A stretch of DNA of 56,051 bases, from assembly GCA_030560485.1 (NCBI GenBank), contig JAKTTS010000038.1:1-56051 (forward strand), in the 5' to 3' direction. The DNA comes from Ascoidea tarda (nom. inval.) (Eukaryota; Ascomycota; Saccharomycetes; Ascoideales; Ascoideaceae). This document shows, piece after piece, positions 8,501 through 18,900 of the stretch; positions within the stretch are counted from its first letter, which is position 1, and every line of letters starts with the position of its first letter. The translations under genes and the position numbers were made by a program. Below the pieces are notes generated by a model. The model was given only the letters and a program-made list of their open reading frames with translations. It was not told where the DNA came from and ran no database searches.

Positions 8501-11500
8501 ATGTCTTCTAGTTCCACTTCTTCACTTGATTTTTGGATTAAAGAGCTTGAGAATCCCACACTCTCGACCTTGCCTACTGACTATCTTATTAGACAAGATA
8601 AACAGCCAAAAGAAGCTTCATACAGGTTTTCTCCCCTAAGTTTTTCAGAGTTGCCCGATATTTTATCAAAAATCAGCACCTTCAATGATTCATCTTCATC
8701 TAATCAAATACTAGATTCGTTTTTGCTTGGTTTAGCTGTCTTTTCTGTTTTAATTTACAGATTAACTGGTGATGATGACATTATAATTTTAACAAACAAC
8801 CCAACCAACCCTGCTTCTGGAAATTTTATTTTGAGAATTAACATCTCCTCTTCTGATTTATCCTTTTCAAAGTTCTACAAAATCGTCAAATCTAAATACT
8901 ATGAGATTATAAATAAGCCATTGGATTTTGAGGAATACTTGGGTCATTTGATCAAGGAAAATGATTTACCTGCAGCTCCTGGATTGTTTAAACTATCTTT
9001 TCTATCTGCCCCAACTATTGAATCAGAAAAGCTATCTTCCGAAATTAACGGATCTCAAAATGATTTGGTAGTTTACTTCAACCCATCTTCAAAAACTTCT
9101 TCATTCAACATTGTTTATAATTCGCTTTTATATAAAAAAGAAAGAATCATTATTTTATCAGAACAATTTCAGGCGTTTTTCAAATCCATCTCTCACCATT
9201 TTGATTCTATTATAACTCACACAAACCTAATCACTAAATCTCAAAAGCCTTTGATTCCAAATCCAACCAATGATTTAACCTGGAATAACTTCATTGGTTG
9301 TATCCATAATATTTTCGAAAGAAACGCTTCAATTTTCCCTCACAGAAAATGTGTAATTGAGACTCAATCGGTTGCAAATCACAACCCTCATAAAAATGAT
9401 CGAGTTTTTACTTACCAACAAATTGACCAAGCCTCCAATGTTGCTGCTCATTATTTGATAAAAAATGGTATCAACCGAGGTGATATCATAATGATTTATT
9501 CTTCAAGATCTGTTGACTTGATGATTTCTGTTTTAGCTATTCTAAAAGCCGGTGGTACCTTCTGTGTGATTGATCCAGCCTATCCTCCTGAAAGACAAAC
9601 AATCTATCTTGATGTTGCCAAACCCAAGGGATTGATTTTATTAAAAAAAGCAGGTACTTTGGACCAGTACGTTAAAAATTTTATTAATGAGAACCTTCAA
9701 CTTGTCTCAATGATTCCAGCTTTAGAGATTGCTGATAATGGTACACTTCTTGGTGGGATCCCAGCCGATTCTTCTGAGGATCTATTTGTGGATTACCAAC
9801 TGTATAAATCTCTTTCTACAAATGTGGTTCTAGGTCCAGATTCAAATCCAACTTTGGCATTTACCTCTGGTTCTGAAGGTATTCCTAAAGGTGTCTTGGG
9901 TCGTCATATGTCATTAGCTTACTATTTTCCATGGATGGCTAGCCAGTTTAACCTATCTGACAATGATAAATTTACAATGTTATCTGGTATTGCTCATGAT
10001 CCAATTCAAAGAGATATGTTTACTCCTTTATTCCTTGGTGCTCAATTGTTAGTTCCCACTGAAGATGATATTGGTACTCCCGGTAGATTGGCTAAATGGA
10101 TGAAAAAATATAAAGCTACGGTTACTCATTTGACACCAGCAATGGGCCAAGTTTTAACCTCACAGGCACTGACTGAAATCCCTACTTTGCATCATGCATT
10201 TTTTGTTGGTGATATTTTAACCAAGCGTGATTGTCTTCGTTTGCAAAATTTGGCTCATAATTGCAATATTGTGAATATGTATGGTACAACTGAGACCCAA
10301 AGAGCTGTCTCTTTTTTTGAAATCACTTCAAGAAGTAAAGATCCTGATTTCTTAAAAAATTTAAAGGATATCATGCCAGCTGGTAAAGGAATGTATGATG
10401 TTCAAGTTTTAGTGGTAAATAGAAACAACACATCTCAACTAACTGCTGTTGGGGAAGTTGGAGAAATATACGTTCGTGCTTCTGGGTTGGCTGAATGCTA
10501 TAAAGGTTTGCCAGAAGTCAATCGAGAAAAGTTTGTGCAAAACTGGTTTGTTGACAATAACCACTGGGTTGAGTATGAGAAAGCTGCAATTAATTATGAC
10601 AAAATTTCAAAACAGCCATGGTATCAATTTTATTTGGGCCCAAGAGATAGATTGTACCGAAGTGGGGATCTTGGTAGGTACATGGCTGATGGAAATGTTG
10701 AATGTTGTGGTAGAGCAGATGATCAAATCAAAATAAGAGGTTTTAGAATTGAATTGGGTGAGATTGACACCAACTTATCACAACATAAATTGATTCGTGA
10801 AAACAAAACCATTGTGAAGAGAAACTCGGACAATGAAAATTATCTAATTTCCTATATAGTTTTGCATCAAGAGTCTAAAGATTTGGCCTCTTTTGAAAAT
10901 CAAGAAGCTTATTCGTTGCTCGTTGCCGAAGAACCAAACAAAAAAGACGATCTTGTTATTAAAGGAGTGTTACTTTACAATGAATTAATCAAAGACATTA
11001 AATCATTTTTGAAAAAAAAGCTAGCCGTTTATGCAATTCCTACTTATATTATTCCTCTTGATAAGCTACCATTGAATCCAAATGGAAAAGTCGATAAGCC
11101 AAAATTACCATTACCAGATTCAAAAAGATTATCGACTATTACCAAATATCTTTCTGTTGCCAATGTAGACAACGATGAAGAAATGACAGATTTAGAAAAT
11201 ACAATTAAAGATTGTTGGGCTGAAGTATTGCCTGATAATGTTATTCAACTTAATGATTCGTTTTTTGACATTGGTGGTCACAGTATTCTTGCTACAAGAA
11301 TGATATTTCAAGTGAGAAAGAAACTAGATATTGATTTACCTTTAGGTACAATATTTAAACACCCTGTTCTTAAAACATTTGCAAACCAGGTCAAACAAAT
11401 GTTAAATGACTCTTCGCTCAATGAAGATGATGAATCTGATAACGAAGTTCGCAGTTATTCTGATGATGCAAGTAATATAGTCAAAACTTTATTAGAAAAA

Positions 11501-12805
11501 GATTTTTCTGGAAAAATTGGGCCATTGAAGAAAGGAGATTCCATCAACGTTTTTGTAACTGGAGTTACAGGTTTTGTTGGTTCGTATATTTTATCAGACT
11601 TATTAAATGAAAACAGATTAGGGCATAATAAAATTACTGTATTTGCTCATGTTAGGGCTGAAACAGAAATTAAGGGTTTAGAAAGAATTAAAAAAGCATG
11701 TAAAACATATGGTGTATGGAAAAATTCTTTTGAAAATAGTATCAAAATTGTTCTTGGTGATTTGTCACAGGTCCAGTTTGGTTATAAGAGCAAAGAAGAA
11801 TTTACTAATCTTGTCAGTGATTTTGATTATATCATTCATAACGGTGCATTAGTTCATTGGGGTTATTCCTACTCTAAGCTAAGGGATTCTAACGTTATTT
11901 CTACTGTTCGCCTTCTTAATATTTGCAAAATTGGAAAACCCAAAATTTTTTCATTCGTTTCTTCAACTTCCGCAATTGATACAAATCATTATTTTGATTT
12001 ATCTGACAAATTAATTCAAGAAGATAAAAACGGTATTCCTGAATCTGATTCATTGTCTGGCTCTGCTACTGGGCTCGGAACTGGTTATGGACAGAGTAAA
12101 TGGGCAGCTGAATATATAGTTAGACAGGCTGGCGAACGAGGTCTTACTGGCTCTATCATCAGACCTGGCTATATTGGTGGTGATATTGAATCAGGTTGTT
12201 CAAACACTGATGATTTTCTTTTAAGAATGTTGAAGGGTTGTTTGCAAATTGGGTACTTTCCTCAAATATCCAATAGTGTCAATTATGTACCTGTTAACCA
12301 CGTTGCTAGAATTGTTGTTGCTGCAACATTTAATACTGATAAAGGTGTTAAGGTGTGCCATGTAACTGGGCATCCAAGAATAATATTTGAAGAAATGATA
12401 GGCTCATTATCACATTATGGTTATAAACTTCAATCTGTTTCTTATGATAGTTGGACTAAATATTTGGAAAAATCTGTTATTGATGAAAATAAGGATAATG
12501 CGTTATATCCATTGTTACATTTTGTTTTGGACGATTTACCAGCAGATACAAAGGCTCCTGAATTAGATGATTTAAACACATCGAAGTATTTGAAAGATGA
12601 TTCCCAATTCACTGGTGTTGATGTCTCTGCTGGGAAAGGTGTTGATTTGAAACAAATGGGTATTTATATCAGTTACTTAAACACTATTGGTTTCTTAGAT
12701 TCACCAACAGAGAAAGGGAAGTTGCCACATATAAAACTATCTGAGGAAACTATCAATTTGGCAAAATCAGGAGCAGGATCTCGTGGAAGTGCTGGAAAGC
12801 AATGA
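8501..12805 (+). CDS. LYS2: L-2-aminoadipate reductase (lysine biosynthesis), 1434 aa
   Basis: Activates alpha-aminoadipate with ATP, loads it on a phosphopantetheine arm and reduces it with NADPH to the semialdehyde, an essential step of the fungal lysine pathway. Order: N-terminal condensation-like region; adenylation domain with FTSGSEGIPKG near residue 453 and YRSGDLGRY near 719; carrier domain with DIGGHS, attachment Ser928; NAD(P)-binding reductase domain with VFVTGVTGFVGS from residue 1017 and the Tyr1196-x3-Lys1200 catalytic pair in GYGQSK. S. cerevisiae Lys2 is about 1392 aa, so length fits. The frame is open upstream from 8480 without an ATG; the start is the ATG at 8501 (MSSSSTSS). 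A Gcn4 site lies upstream. Lys5-type phosphopantetheinyl transferase is required and is not in this window. Only two CUG codons occur (residues 434 and 557). Confidence 0.98.
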   Translation: MSSSSTSSLDFWIKELENPTLSTLPTDYLIRQDKQPKEASYRFSPLSFSELPDILSKISTFNDSSSSNQILDSFLLGLAVFSVLIYRLTGDDDIIILTNNPTNPASGNFILRINISSSDLSFSKFYKIVKSKYYEIINKPLDFEEYLGHLIKENDLPAAPGLFKLSFLSAPTIESEKLSSEINGSQNDLVVYFNPSSKTSSFNIVYNSLLYKKERIIILSEQFQAFFKSISHHFDSIITHTNLITKSQKPLIPNPTNDLTWNNFIGCIHNIFERNASIFPHRKCVIETQSVANHNPHKNDRVFTYQQIDQASNVAAHYLIKNGINRGDIIMIYSSRSVDLMISVLAILKAGGTFCVIDPAYPPERQTIYLDVAKPKGLILLKKAGTLDQYVKNFINENLQLVSMIPALEIADNGTLLGGIPADSSEDLFVDYQLYKSLSTNVVLGPDSNPTLAFTSGSEGIPKGVLGRHMSLAYYFPWMASQFNLSDNDKFTMLSGIAHDPIQRDMFTPLFLGAQLLVPTEDDIGTPGRLAKWMKKYKATVTHLTPAMGQVLTSQALTEIPTLHHAFFVGDILTKRDCLRLQNLAHNCNIVNMYGTTETQRAVSFFEITSRSKDPDFLKNLKDIMPAGKGMYDVQVLVVNRNNTSQLTAVGEVGEIYVRASGLAECYKGLPEVNREKFVQNWFVDNNHWVEYEKAAINYDKISKQPWYQFYLGPRDRLYRSGDLGRYMADGNVECCGRADDQIKIRGFRIELGEIDTNLSQHKLIRENKTIVKRNSDNENYLISYIVLHQESKDLASFENQEAYSLLVAEEPNKKDDLVIKGVLLYNELIKDIKSFLKKKLAVYAIPTYIIPLDKLPLNPNGKVDKPKLPLPDSKRLSTITKYLSVANVDNDEEMTDLENTIKDCWAEVLPDNVIQLNDSFFDIGGHSILATRMIFQVRKKLDIDLPLGTIFKHPVLKTFANQVKQMLNDSSLNEDDESDNEVRSYSDDASNIVKTLLEKDFSGKIGPLKKGDSINVFVTGVTGFVGSYILSDLLNENRLGHNKITVFAHVRAETEIKGLERIKKACKTYGVWKNSFENSIKIVLGDLSQVQFGYKSKEEFTNLVSDFDYIIHNGALVHWGYSYSKLRDSNVISTVRLLNICKIGKPKIFSFVSSTSAIDTNHYFDLSDKLIQEDKNGIPESDSLSGSATGLGTGYGQSKWAAEYIVRQAGERGLTGSIIRPGYIGGDIESGCSNTDDFLLRMLKGCLQIGYFPQISNSVNYVPVNHVARIVVAATFNTDKGVKVCHVTGHPRIIFEEMIGSLSHYGYKLQSVSYDSWTKYLEKSVIDENKDNALYPLLHFVLDDLPADTKAPELDDLNTSKYLKDDSQFTGVDVSAGKGVDLKQMGIYISYLNTIGFLDSPTEKGKLPHIKLSEETINLAKSGAGSRGSAGKQ

Positions 12806-12891
12806 GCAATTTCTTTTTTTTTCAATCAATATGACTTCTTACAACCCATATATCTAAAAGTAAATTTTCATTAAATTATATATTTATGTTT

Positions 12892-12911
12892 ACATATATA
12901 TATATATATAT
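12892..12911. repeat. (TA)n microsatellite
   Basis: About nine uninterrupted TA units in the AT-rich convergent 3' region between LYS2 and the next gene. It probably lies in a 3' untranslated region. Confidence 0.8.
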
Positions 12912-13086
12912 TTATAATTGAATACAATATTTAAAACAAAATGATCTATAAGTATTTTTTTTTAGTTGAAATAACAAATTAGAAGTGAAGAGAAATGAAT
13001 TTAAGGTAAACTTTAAAACAATGAAAAAATTTGAAATTTGAGAAATGAAATTAGGTTAGTAAATAGTTCAAGTGTATGAAATGGAT

Positions 13087-14985
13087 TTAAATACATTCCT
13101 TTTCATAAATGTCGTTAATTATTTGAAAAACTTTTGTAATTCGAGATAAAAGGTTTTGTTTCAAGTTGAAAGTTTGATCCTGATTTCCAAGGTTATCAGC
13201 TTTTGAATGATTATTGGCATGAGAAAGAGTTGACTCGGTTGATAGGTTTTTGCCATTCATGCTTTCATCAATAATTTCATTGTCCTTTTGAGCATTATCA
13301 GTTAGTTTTTCGTTGATATTCTTTCTTAATATTCTTAGCATTTTATCGGGATGCCATCTAATTCTCTCTTTCTTCACTATTTCTTTAAAAATCTTTGAGT
13401 ATGAGTAGTTATTGTGATTGGAATCATTTGAGTCCAACTCTTTTAAAATCAAGTCAACACCATTTTTGAAGAATAATTTTACTGAATCATAGTTCAACAA
13501 ATCAATAGAAAGGTTAAGATCATGGTACTGAGTGGATGAGAAAGAATCAATGAAAATTGGCCAAGAAACCTTTTTTATAATAATTATGTTATCCCAGTTG
13601 TTGCAATATTTTTCATAATTATAACAAGAATCATTTCTCTTGAGCAGGATATTGTCAAAACACTTTTGATTGCAACTGGTGGTAAAGATATTTCGGATGG
13701 CATTATTTGGATTCGAAGAGTGGCTAGAGTATTTTTGTTGAATGGGGTCGCTTTCTCTGAATTTTGATTGATTAAAATTGAAATGCAAGCTAAAATCATA
13801 ATAAGACCATTTATAAAAGTTTGAAGAAAAATAGTCTTTCTTTAGATGGTGATCTTTTTGAGTGTTTTTGTGGGATTTAATAATTGGGTCAGATAACTTT
13901 CCTAAAAATCTATAACCGTTGATTTGGTCGCCATACTCGATAAATGGGTCAGTTGTAGATAGGTTTTTCTTAAACTTTTGGGCATTTTTAGTTGATTTGG
14001 AAGGGTTAGGTAGGTCTTTCTTGCGTCTTTTTGTAGGAGAGTGGTTTGAAATATTTTGGTTGTTAATAAATTTATAAGATATGGGAGAAGAGTTGTAGTG
14101 AAAACTATTATTAGAATTGATTTTAGTGTTATCTAACAAGCTTGGAGTTCTGATTTTGGCAGAGAGAGTGTTAAAAAAAGTTGGAGGTGGTTTGGATAAT
14201 GGGGTTTGAATAAGTATACTGGGAGAATCATTGATAAGATCCAAGTCTGAATCAGTTTCGTTATCTGAGACAGTATCGTAATCACTATTATCTGGGTTGT
14301 TTGCACCTTGATTGAAAGACGGTTCAAGATTGTTTGATGAGTCAAGTGGGTTTAAAATGCTGTTGATTGAATTTTTAAATTTGGGTGGTTTCTCAGAAGG
14401 ATTTGAGCCAGTATTGGAACCTTCAGTGTTTTGTTGATGTGAATTTGGAATCAGAGAGCTCAAATGAGAGGGAATATCATTGGTATTCGTTATTTTGGTA
14501 GTGGGAAATTTTTGCAAATGCTTTTTTATTTTAAAGGTTTTGACTTTAGGTTCATGTTCGGGTTGAGTTTTAAGTCTCTGCTTTAAAATCAACAACTTTT
14601 TAGAAGATAGAAAAACGGGCGCGAAAGTCTTTGTTTTTTCTTTGTTGTGTTCTTTGGTATTTGCGTTGGGATCAGTGTTAGCGATGGTTTTATTGTTATT
14701 ATTGAATTTTTTCAAATCTGGTTCATAATCATACGAATAGTGAGTACTATCGTATTCGTTGATGGTAGCATCATCATTTTCGCTTGATTCTAGCTCGGTT
14801 TCAAACTCGTCAACCAAAGTGCGATTTGAGGAATCATCATTAACAGTTGGTGCTTTTGCAGGCAAATTATTCAACTTAAAGGAAAACTCCTTCGGCATGT
14901 TGGCGACATTTGAGTCGTCGTCTGCTTCAGGTTTAACTTTGGGAAAGGAAGATAAGGGCTGGGTGTTGGAGAGATCGATGGACAT
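13087..14985 (-). CDS. Low-complexity protein with C-terminal NFKBIL1/J-domain-like motif (632 aa)
   Basis: The first 370 residues are acidic and Asn/Ser-rich with no recognisable domain. Conserved-looking parts are FYKWSYYDFSLHFNFN near 390, a Trp-containing WPIFIDSFS, and a C-terminal module: IFKEIVKKERIRWHPDKM, then about 70 residues of spacer, then TKVFQIINDIYEKE. 'ERxRWHPDK ... VFQxI' is the pattern of the C-terminal region of NF-kappa-B-inhibitor-like 1 (NFKBIL1) proteins and their fungal relatives, in which an HPD-containing J-like helix pair is retained. The HPD suggests an Hsp70-type contact, but the domain is atypical. Divergent from the ABC transporter across a 925-bp region. Family call by motif; function unknown. 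Confidence 0.8.
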   Translation of the reverse strand: MSIDLSNTQPLSSFPKVKPEADDDSNVANMPKEFSFKLNNLPAKAPTVNDDSSNRTLVDEFETELESSENDDATINEYDSTHYSYDYEPDLKKFNNNNKTIANTDPNANTKEHNKEKTKTFAPVFLSSKKLLILKQRLKTQPEHEPKVKTFKIKKHLQKFPTTKITNTNDIPSHLSSLIPNSHQQNTEGSNTGSNPSEKPPKFKNSINSILNPLDSSNNLEPSFNQGANNPDNSDYDTVSDNETDSDLDLINDSPSILIQTPLSKPPPTFFNTLSAKIRTPSLLDNTKINSNNSFHYNSSPISYKFINNQNISNHSPTKRRKKDLPNPSKSTKNAQKFKKNLSTTDPFIEYGDQINGYRFLGKLSDPIIKSHKNTQKDHHLKKDYFSSNFYKWSYYDFSLHFNFNQSKFRESDPIQQKYSSHSSNPNNAIRNIFTTSCNQKCFDNILLKRNDSCYNYEKYCNNWDNIIIIKKVSWPIFIDSFSSTQYHDLNLSIDLLNYDSVKLFFKNGVDLILKELDSNDSNHNNYSYSKIFKEIVKKERIRWHPDKMLRILRKNINEKLTDNAQKDNEIIDESMNGKNLSTESTLSHANNHSKADNLGNQDQTFNLKQNLLSRITKVFQIINDIYEKECI

Positions 14986-15910
14986 TTTAAGAGGCTGCGG
15001 TGGGACCTTCAGGGTACTGGGTGGTTATACCTATGATGGAGAAGGCAAGAAGAATAAAACCATAGGAAGGTTGAAGCTGGCAAAAAACTGTCGACTGGAG
15101 GTGATTTCAGTGCTGATGGAGGTTTATTCGTGCAAGATTTATCCACTCGACGAAACAACAACAAACCACGCACACGGTCAGCGTGGGTGTGCAGCAGGGC
15201 GCGTGGGAATGCGCTGGAAGACGCCGGTGGTTTCAAGGGCGAAAAGAAAAGATGAAAAGAAGGCGAAAAGAAGACAAAAAGAAGAGGAAGAAGAAGAGGA
15301 AGAGGAAAAGAAGAAGAAGAGGAAGAGAAAGAGAAAGAGAAAGAAGAGGAAACAGCAGAGGGTGGGATGGGACGAGAGATGCTGGAGAGGTCGCTCTTGT
15401 GTCGTCCTGAGAGCAGCTGGGCGTCTGCTGGTGAGGGTCTTTCTTCTCAATTGGCGACCAATGCATCCGACATACGTATCAGGCAAAAGCAACGCTGCTC
15501 CCAAACCAGCTGTGTTTAGCTCCAAAACGAATAACGATTTCTGTTGCTCAAATGGTCATCGATGGGGATGAGAAACGTCCAGTAGATCAACTTCCAGTCG
15601 ACAATAGTGATACTCGATAGGATAGTGCAGAAACTTTACTCTATCGATCTGGAATTTCCCGACATTTTGTGTTTTGCTGGGCCTATCATCTCAAAGCTTC
15701 CAGAACTTAATGTGATCTCACTTTAAATCGGGTCTGAAGTTAATTCAGCTATTGATTACTAACTCATCTGGAAAACAGTGATTTCAAATTGTTCAATATA
15801 CTTCCCTTCTCTTATTATTAATGCCTCTGCTTGCTATTTAAGAGCCATTTTACCCAATGTTGCATTTGCCTGTTTTCCTCGTCTATATCAACTGTGTTTT
15901 GTGAAGCACA
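14986..15910. other. Divergent promoter region with GC-rich patch and homopurine tract
   Basis: Shared upstream region of the NFKBIL1-like gene and the ABCG transporter. It is visibly more GC-rich at 15000-15560 than surrounding DNA and contains the homopurine run 15276-15352. Open frames in it are Arg/Lys/Glu-only translations of that repeat and do not look coding. Confidence 0.6.
15276..15352 (+). repeat. Homopurine GA-rich tract (77 bp)
   Basis: An uninterrupted A/G-only run of 77 bases built from GAA, GGAA and GAGAAA units; the flanks (15239-15275) are nearly pure purine too. Such tracts exclude nucleosomes and can form triplex (H-DNA). It sits about 560 bp upstream of the ABC transporter start and 290 bp upstream of the divergent gene. 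Confidence 0.9.
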
Positions 15911-18900
15911 ATGAATGGCTTCTTAGTTATCCCAGAGAGCGAGAGAGTTTCGCTCACTGTGAGAAACCTAAAAGTATCGGTACTATCAGCCAAATCTCAT
16001 AGCAACAATACCAATTCTGAAAATGTTATTTTGGACGACATTTCTTTTGATCTCAAAAGTGGTGAGGTTATGGCCATCTTGGGTGGCTCAGGCTCTGGAA
16101 AGACAACTTTGTTGAATATTCTTTCTCAAAGGTATAACCGCAATAAGAACTTCCACTGTCAAGGAATGATCAAGTACAATGATTTCATATCCATTGACAA
16201 CGTCAAATCGGCTTATTTATTGCAAACTGATCTCTTTCTACCTGGCTTGACCGCAAAAGAAACCTTGAACTATGCTGCTGAATTGAAACTATTTTCCGTC
16301 CCTTCAAAGACTGAAAAATTCAAATTTGTTGATTTCTTATTAGACGAATTGAACTTGAATTCAATAAAGAACACAAAATTCTCTACTTTCAATCTTTTGT
16401 CTGGTGGAGAGCAAAGAAGAATCTCCCTTGCTATCCAACTACTAAACGATCCTTCTATTTTGTTTCTTGATGAACCAACCACTGGCTTGGATTCCTTCAC
16501 CTCCTTCAATTTAATTCAAACCATCAAAAATCTTTCTCAAAAGTTTGGTATCACCATAATCTTATCCATTCATCAACCAAGAACTGAAATTTTATCTTTG
16601 TTTGACAAAATTTGTTTACTAGCTAAAGGTGGTAAACTATGCTATTTTGGTGATCCCAATCAATCTTTGAACTATTTCAATTTTAACTGCAACTTGGCTG
16701 AATTGAAAAATATAAAAAACTTCAATTTGGCTGATTCAATTATCGATTTAGTAGCAAAGGATACCACTTCAAAACAAAATGAATTAAACTCTCTAGAAAG
16801 AATCGACTACCTATCCGAATGCTGGAAATCATATCAAACCAATCAACTAGTACAAATAAACAACGACAAAATCTTCAATACCTTTCAAGCCGCAGATAAA
16901 ATCTCTCAAAAACCTGAATCCATTTCTCTTTTAAAGGAGGTTGAAATTCTAACTAGAAGAACGTTTTTGTTGAGTACAAGGGACAATTACTCTTTATTTT
17001 CTTTGATATTTGGTATTCTTTTAATCTCAATTGTGGTGGGCTGGCTTTTCTATGATCCTTATCTCGACTTATCTGGTATCAGAACCAACATTGGTGCTCT
17101 TTATTCCATATGTGAAACTGTTGCCTTGATCCCTATGTTGTTTGAAATGGCAAGGCTTTGGGATTGTGATGGTAAATTTTTTTTTCGTGAAAACGCTGAT
17201 AAATCTTCAACTGTATCTGGCTTTTTAATATCTCGAAGACTCGCTAAATTTTTTATTGAAGATCTCCCTATAGCAATTATATTTTCCGTAACCACCTATT
17301 TCATGTGGGGCTTTGACACTGATTATAAAATGTTTTTGGTTTACTTCTCGATAACCTTATTATCCCAATTAATTGGCATGTCTTCCGCCATGTTTTGTTT
17401 TGCAGCTGCCGACTCTTTTCAAATAACCGCCATTATTTGGTCTATTTTTTACTTTGTTCAAAATTTTGCCTGTGGTTATTATGTCAACCCTAGAACAATG
17501 CCTGTATATGTTAGATGGGTAAGGTACATATGCACTTATTGGTATGTTTTTGGTGCCAATGTTTCCAACAGATTTACCGGCTTTTTTGGCGAATGTCCCC
17601 AAAATGACATCGATTCAACATTATGCAGTGAGTACATCGGAAAATTCATTCTAAATGATATCGGTTTTCCTGAAAACTGGATATCCTTACCACTTTCAAT
17701 ATTAGTTGTCTGGTTTTTGGGCTTTTACCTTGTGGCTGCAATATTACTAAAGTACAAAAATAAAAATATATCCTTTTCTAAATCAAAAAAAAATAACGAC
17801 AATAAGGATCAAATACAAATCCACAACAACATCAATGTTCAAACAGGATCTGCGGATTCTATCTTGGAAAACAGCTTATCGAATCTTGATATAAATATTC
17901 ATGTCAAGAATATATCTTTATTTGTGACCAAAAAATCCAAATTTAAATTCATCAGAAAGTTCTTTGGTCAAAATAATAATGCTGAAGAAAAAACGTTGAT
18001 AGATAATGTGAGTGCTTTCTTTGAACAAGGCAAAATCAATGCGATCATGGGTCCTTCGGGATCTGGGAAATCGACATTATTAAATTTAATTTCAAACCGG
18101 ATAGAGAACGTTAGATGCACTGGCTCTATATATTTGAATGAAGATCAAATTCCATTATCATATTTCCACAACTACATTTCATACACCACTCAAAATGATG
18201 CGTCTCTAATACCAACTTTAACGGTCTGGGAAACTTTGTGTTTTCAAGCTAGATTGAGATTACCAGTAAAGGAACATAATAATATATTCCCCATTGTTAG
18301 TGAGCTTATAAATAAAATGGGATTGAATGATTGCAAAAACATTTTGGTGGGAGATGAAAATATTAAGGGAATTTCAGGTGGTGAAAAACGAAGGGTTTCT
18401 ATTGCAATTCAACTATTAGATAATTCTAGAATTCTTATTTTGGATGAACCAACTTCAGGGTTGGATTCTTTCACATCTAGTACTATTTTGAAATTGTTGG
18501 CAGATATTGCACAGCAGGAGAAGAAGATTGTTATCATTACAATCCATCAACCAAAATATGAATTGTTTAGTTTATTTGGAAATGTTTTGCTTTTGTGCAA
18601 AGGCGGAAAGGTTGTATTTAACGGAGCTCAAACTAAATTGTCAGGATATTTTGAGAAATTGGGATACATGTGCTCTGAAAACACCAACTTTGCAGATTTC
18701 ATTCTTGATTTAGTTTCAGAGTCATCGAAGGATGTTGATAGTAAGATTCGGGTGGAGAATTTATTGATAAATTGGAAAAATAATTATGGCAAGACGGAAG
18801 AATTTAAAGAAAAAACGTTTGAAAATCCAATGGTTGATGAAAGTGAATTTGAGACGGAAAAGTATAAGATATTGAAAAAGAAAAAAGCAGCTTTTGGAGT

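Noticed and set aside
14759-15571. 270-codon plus-strand frame overlapping the start of the NFKBIL1-like gene
   Set aside because: It is antisense to a conserved-looking gene start and its second half is a translation of the homopurine repeat.
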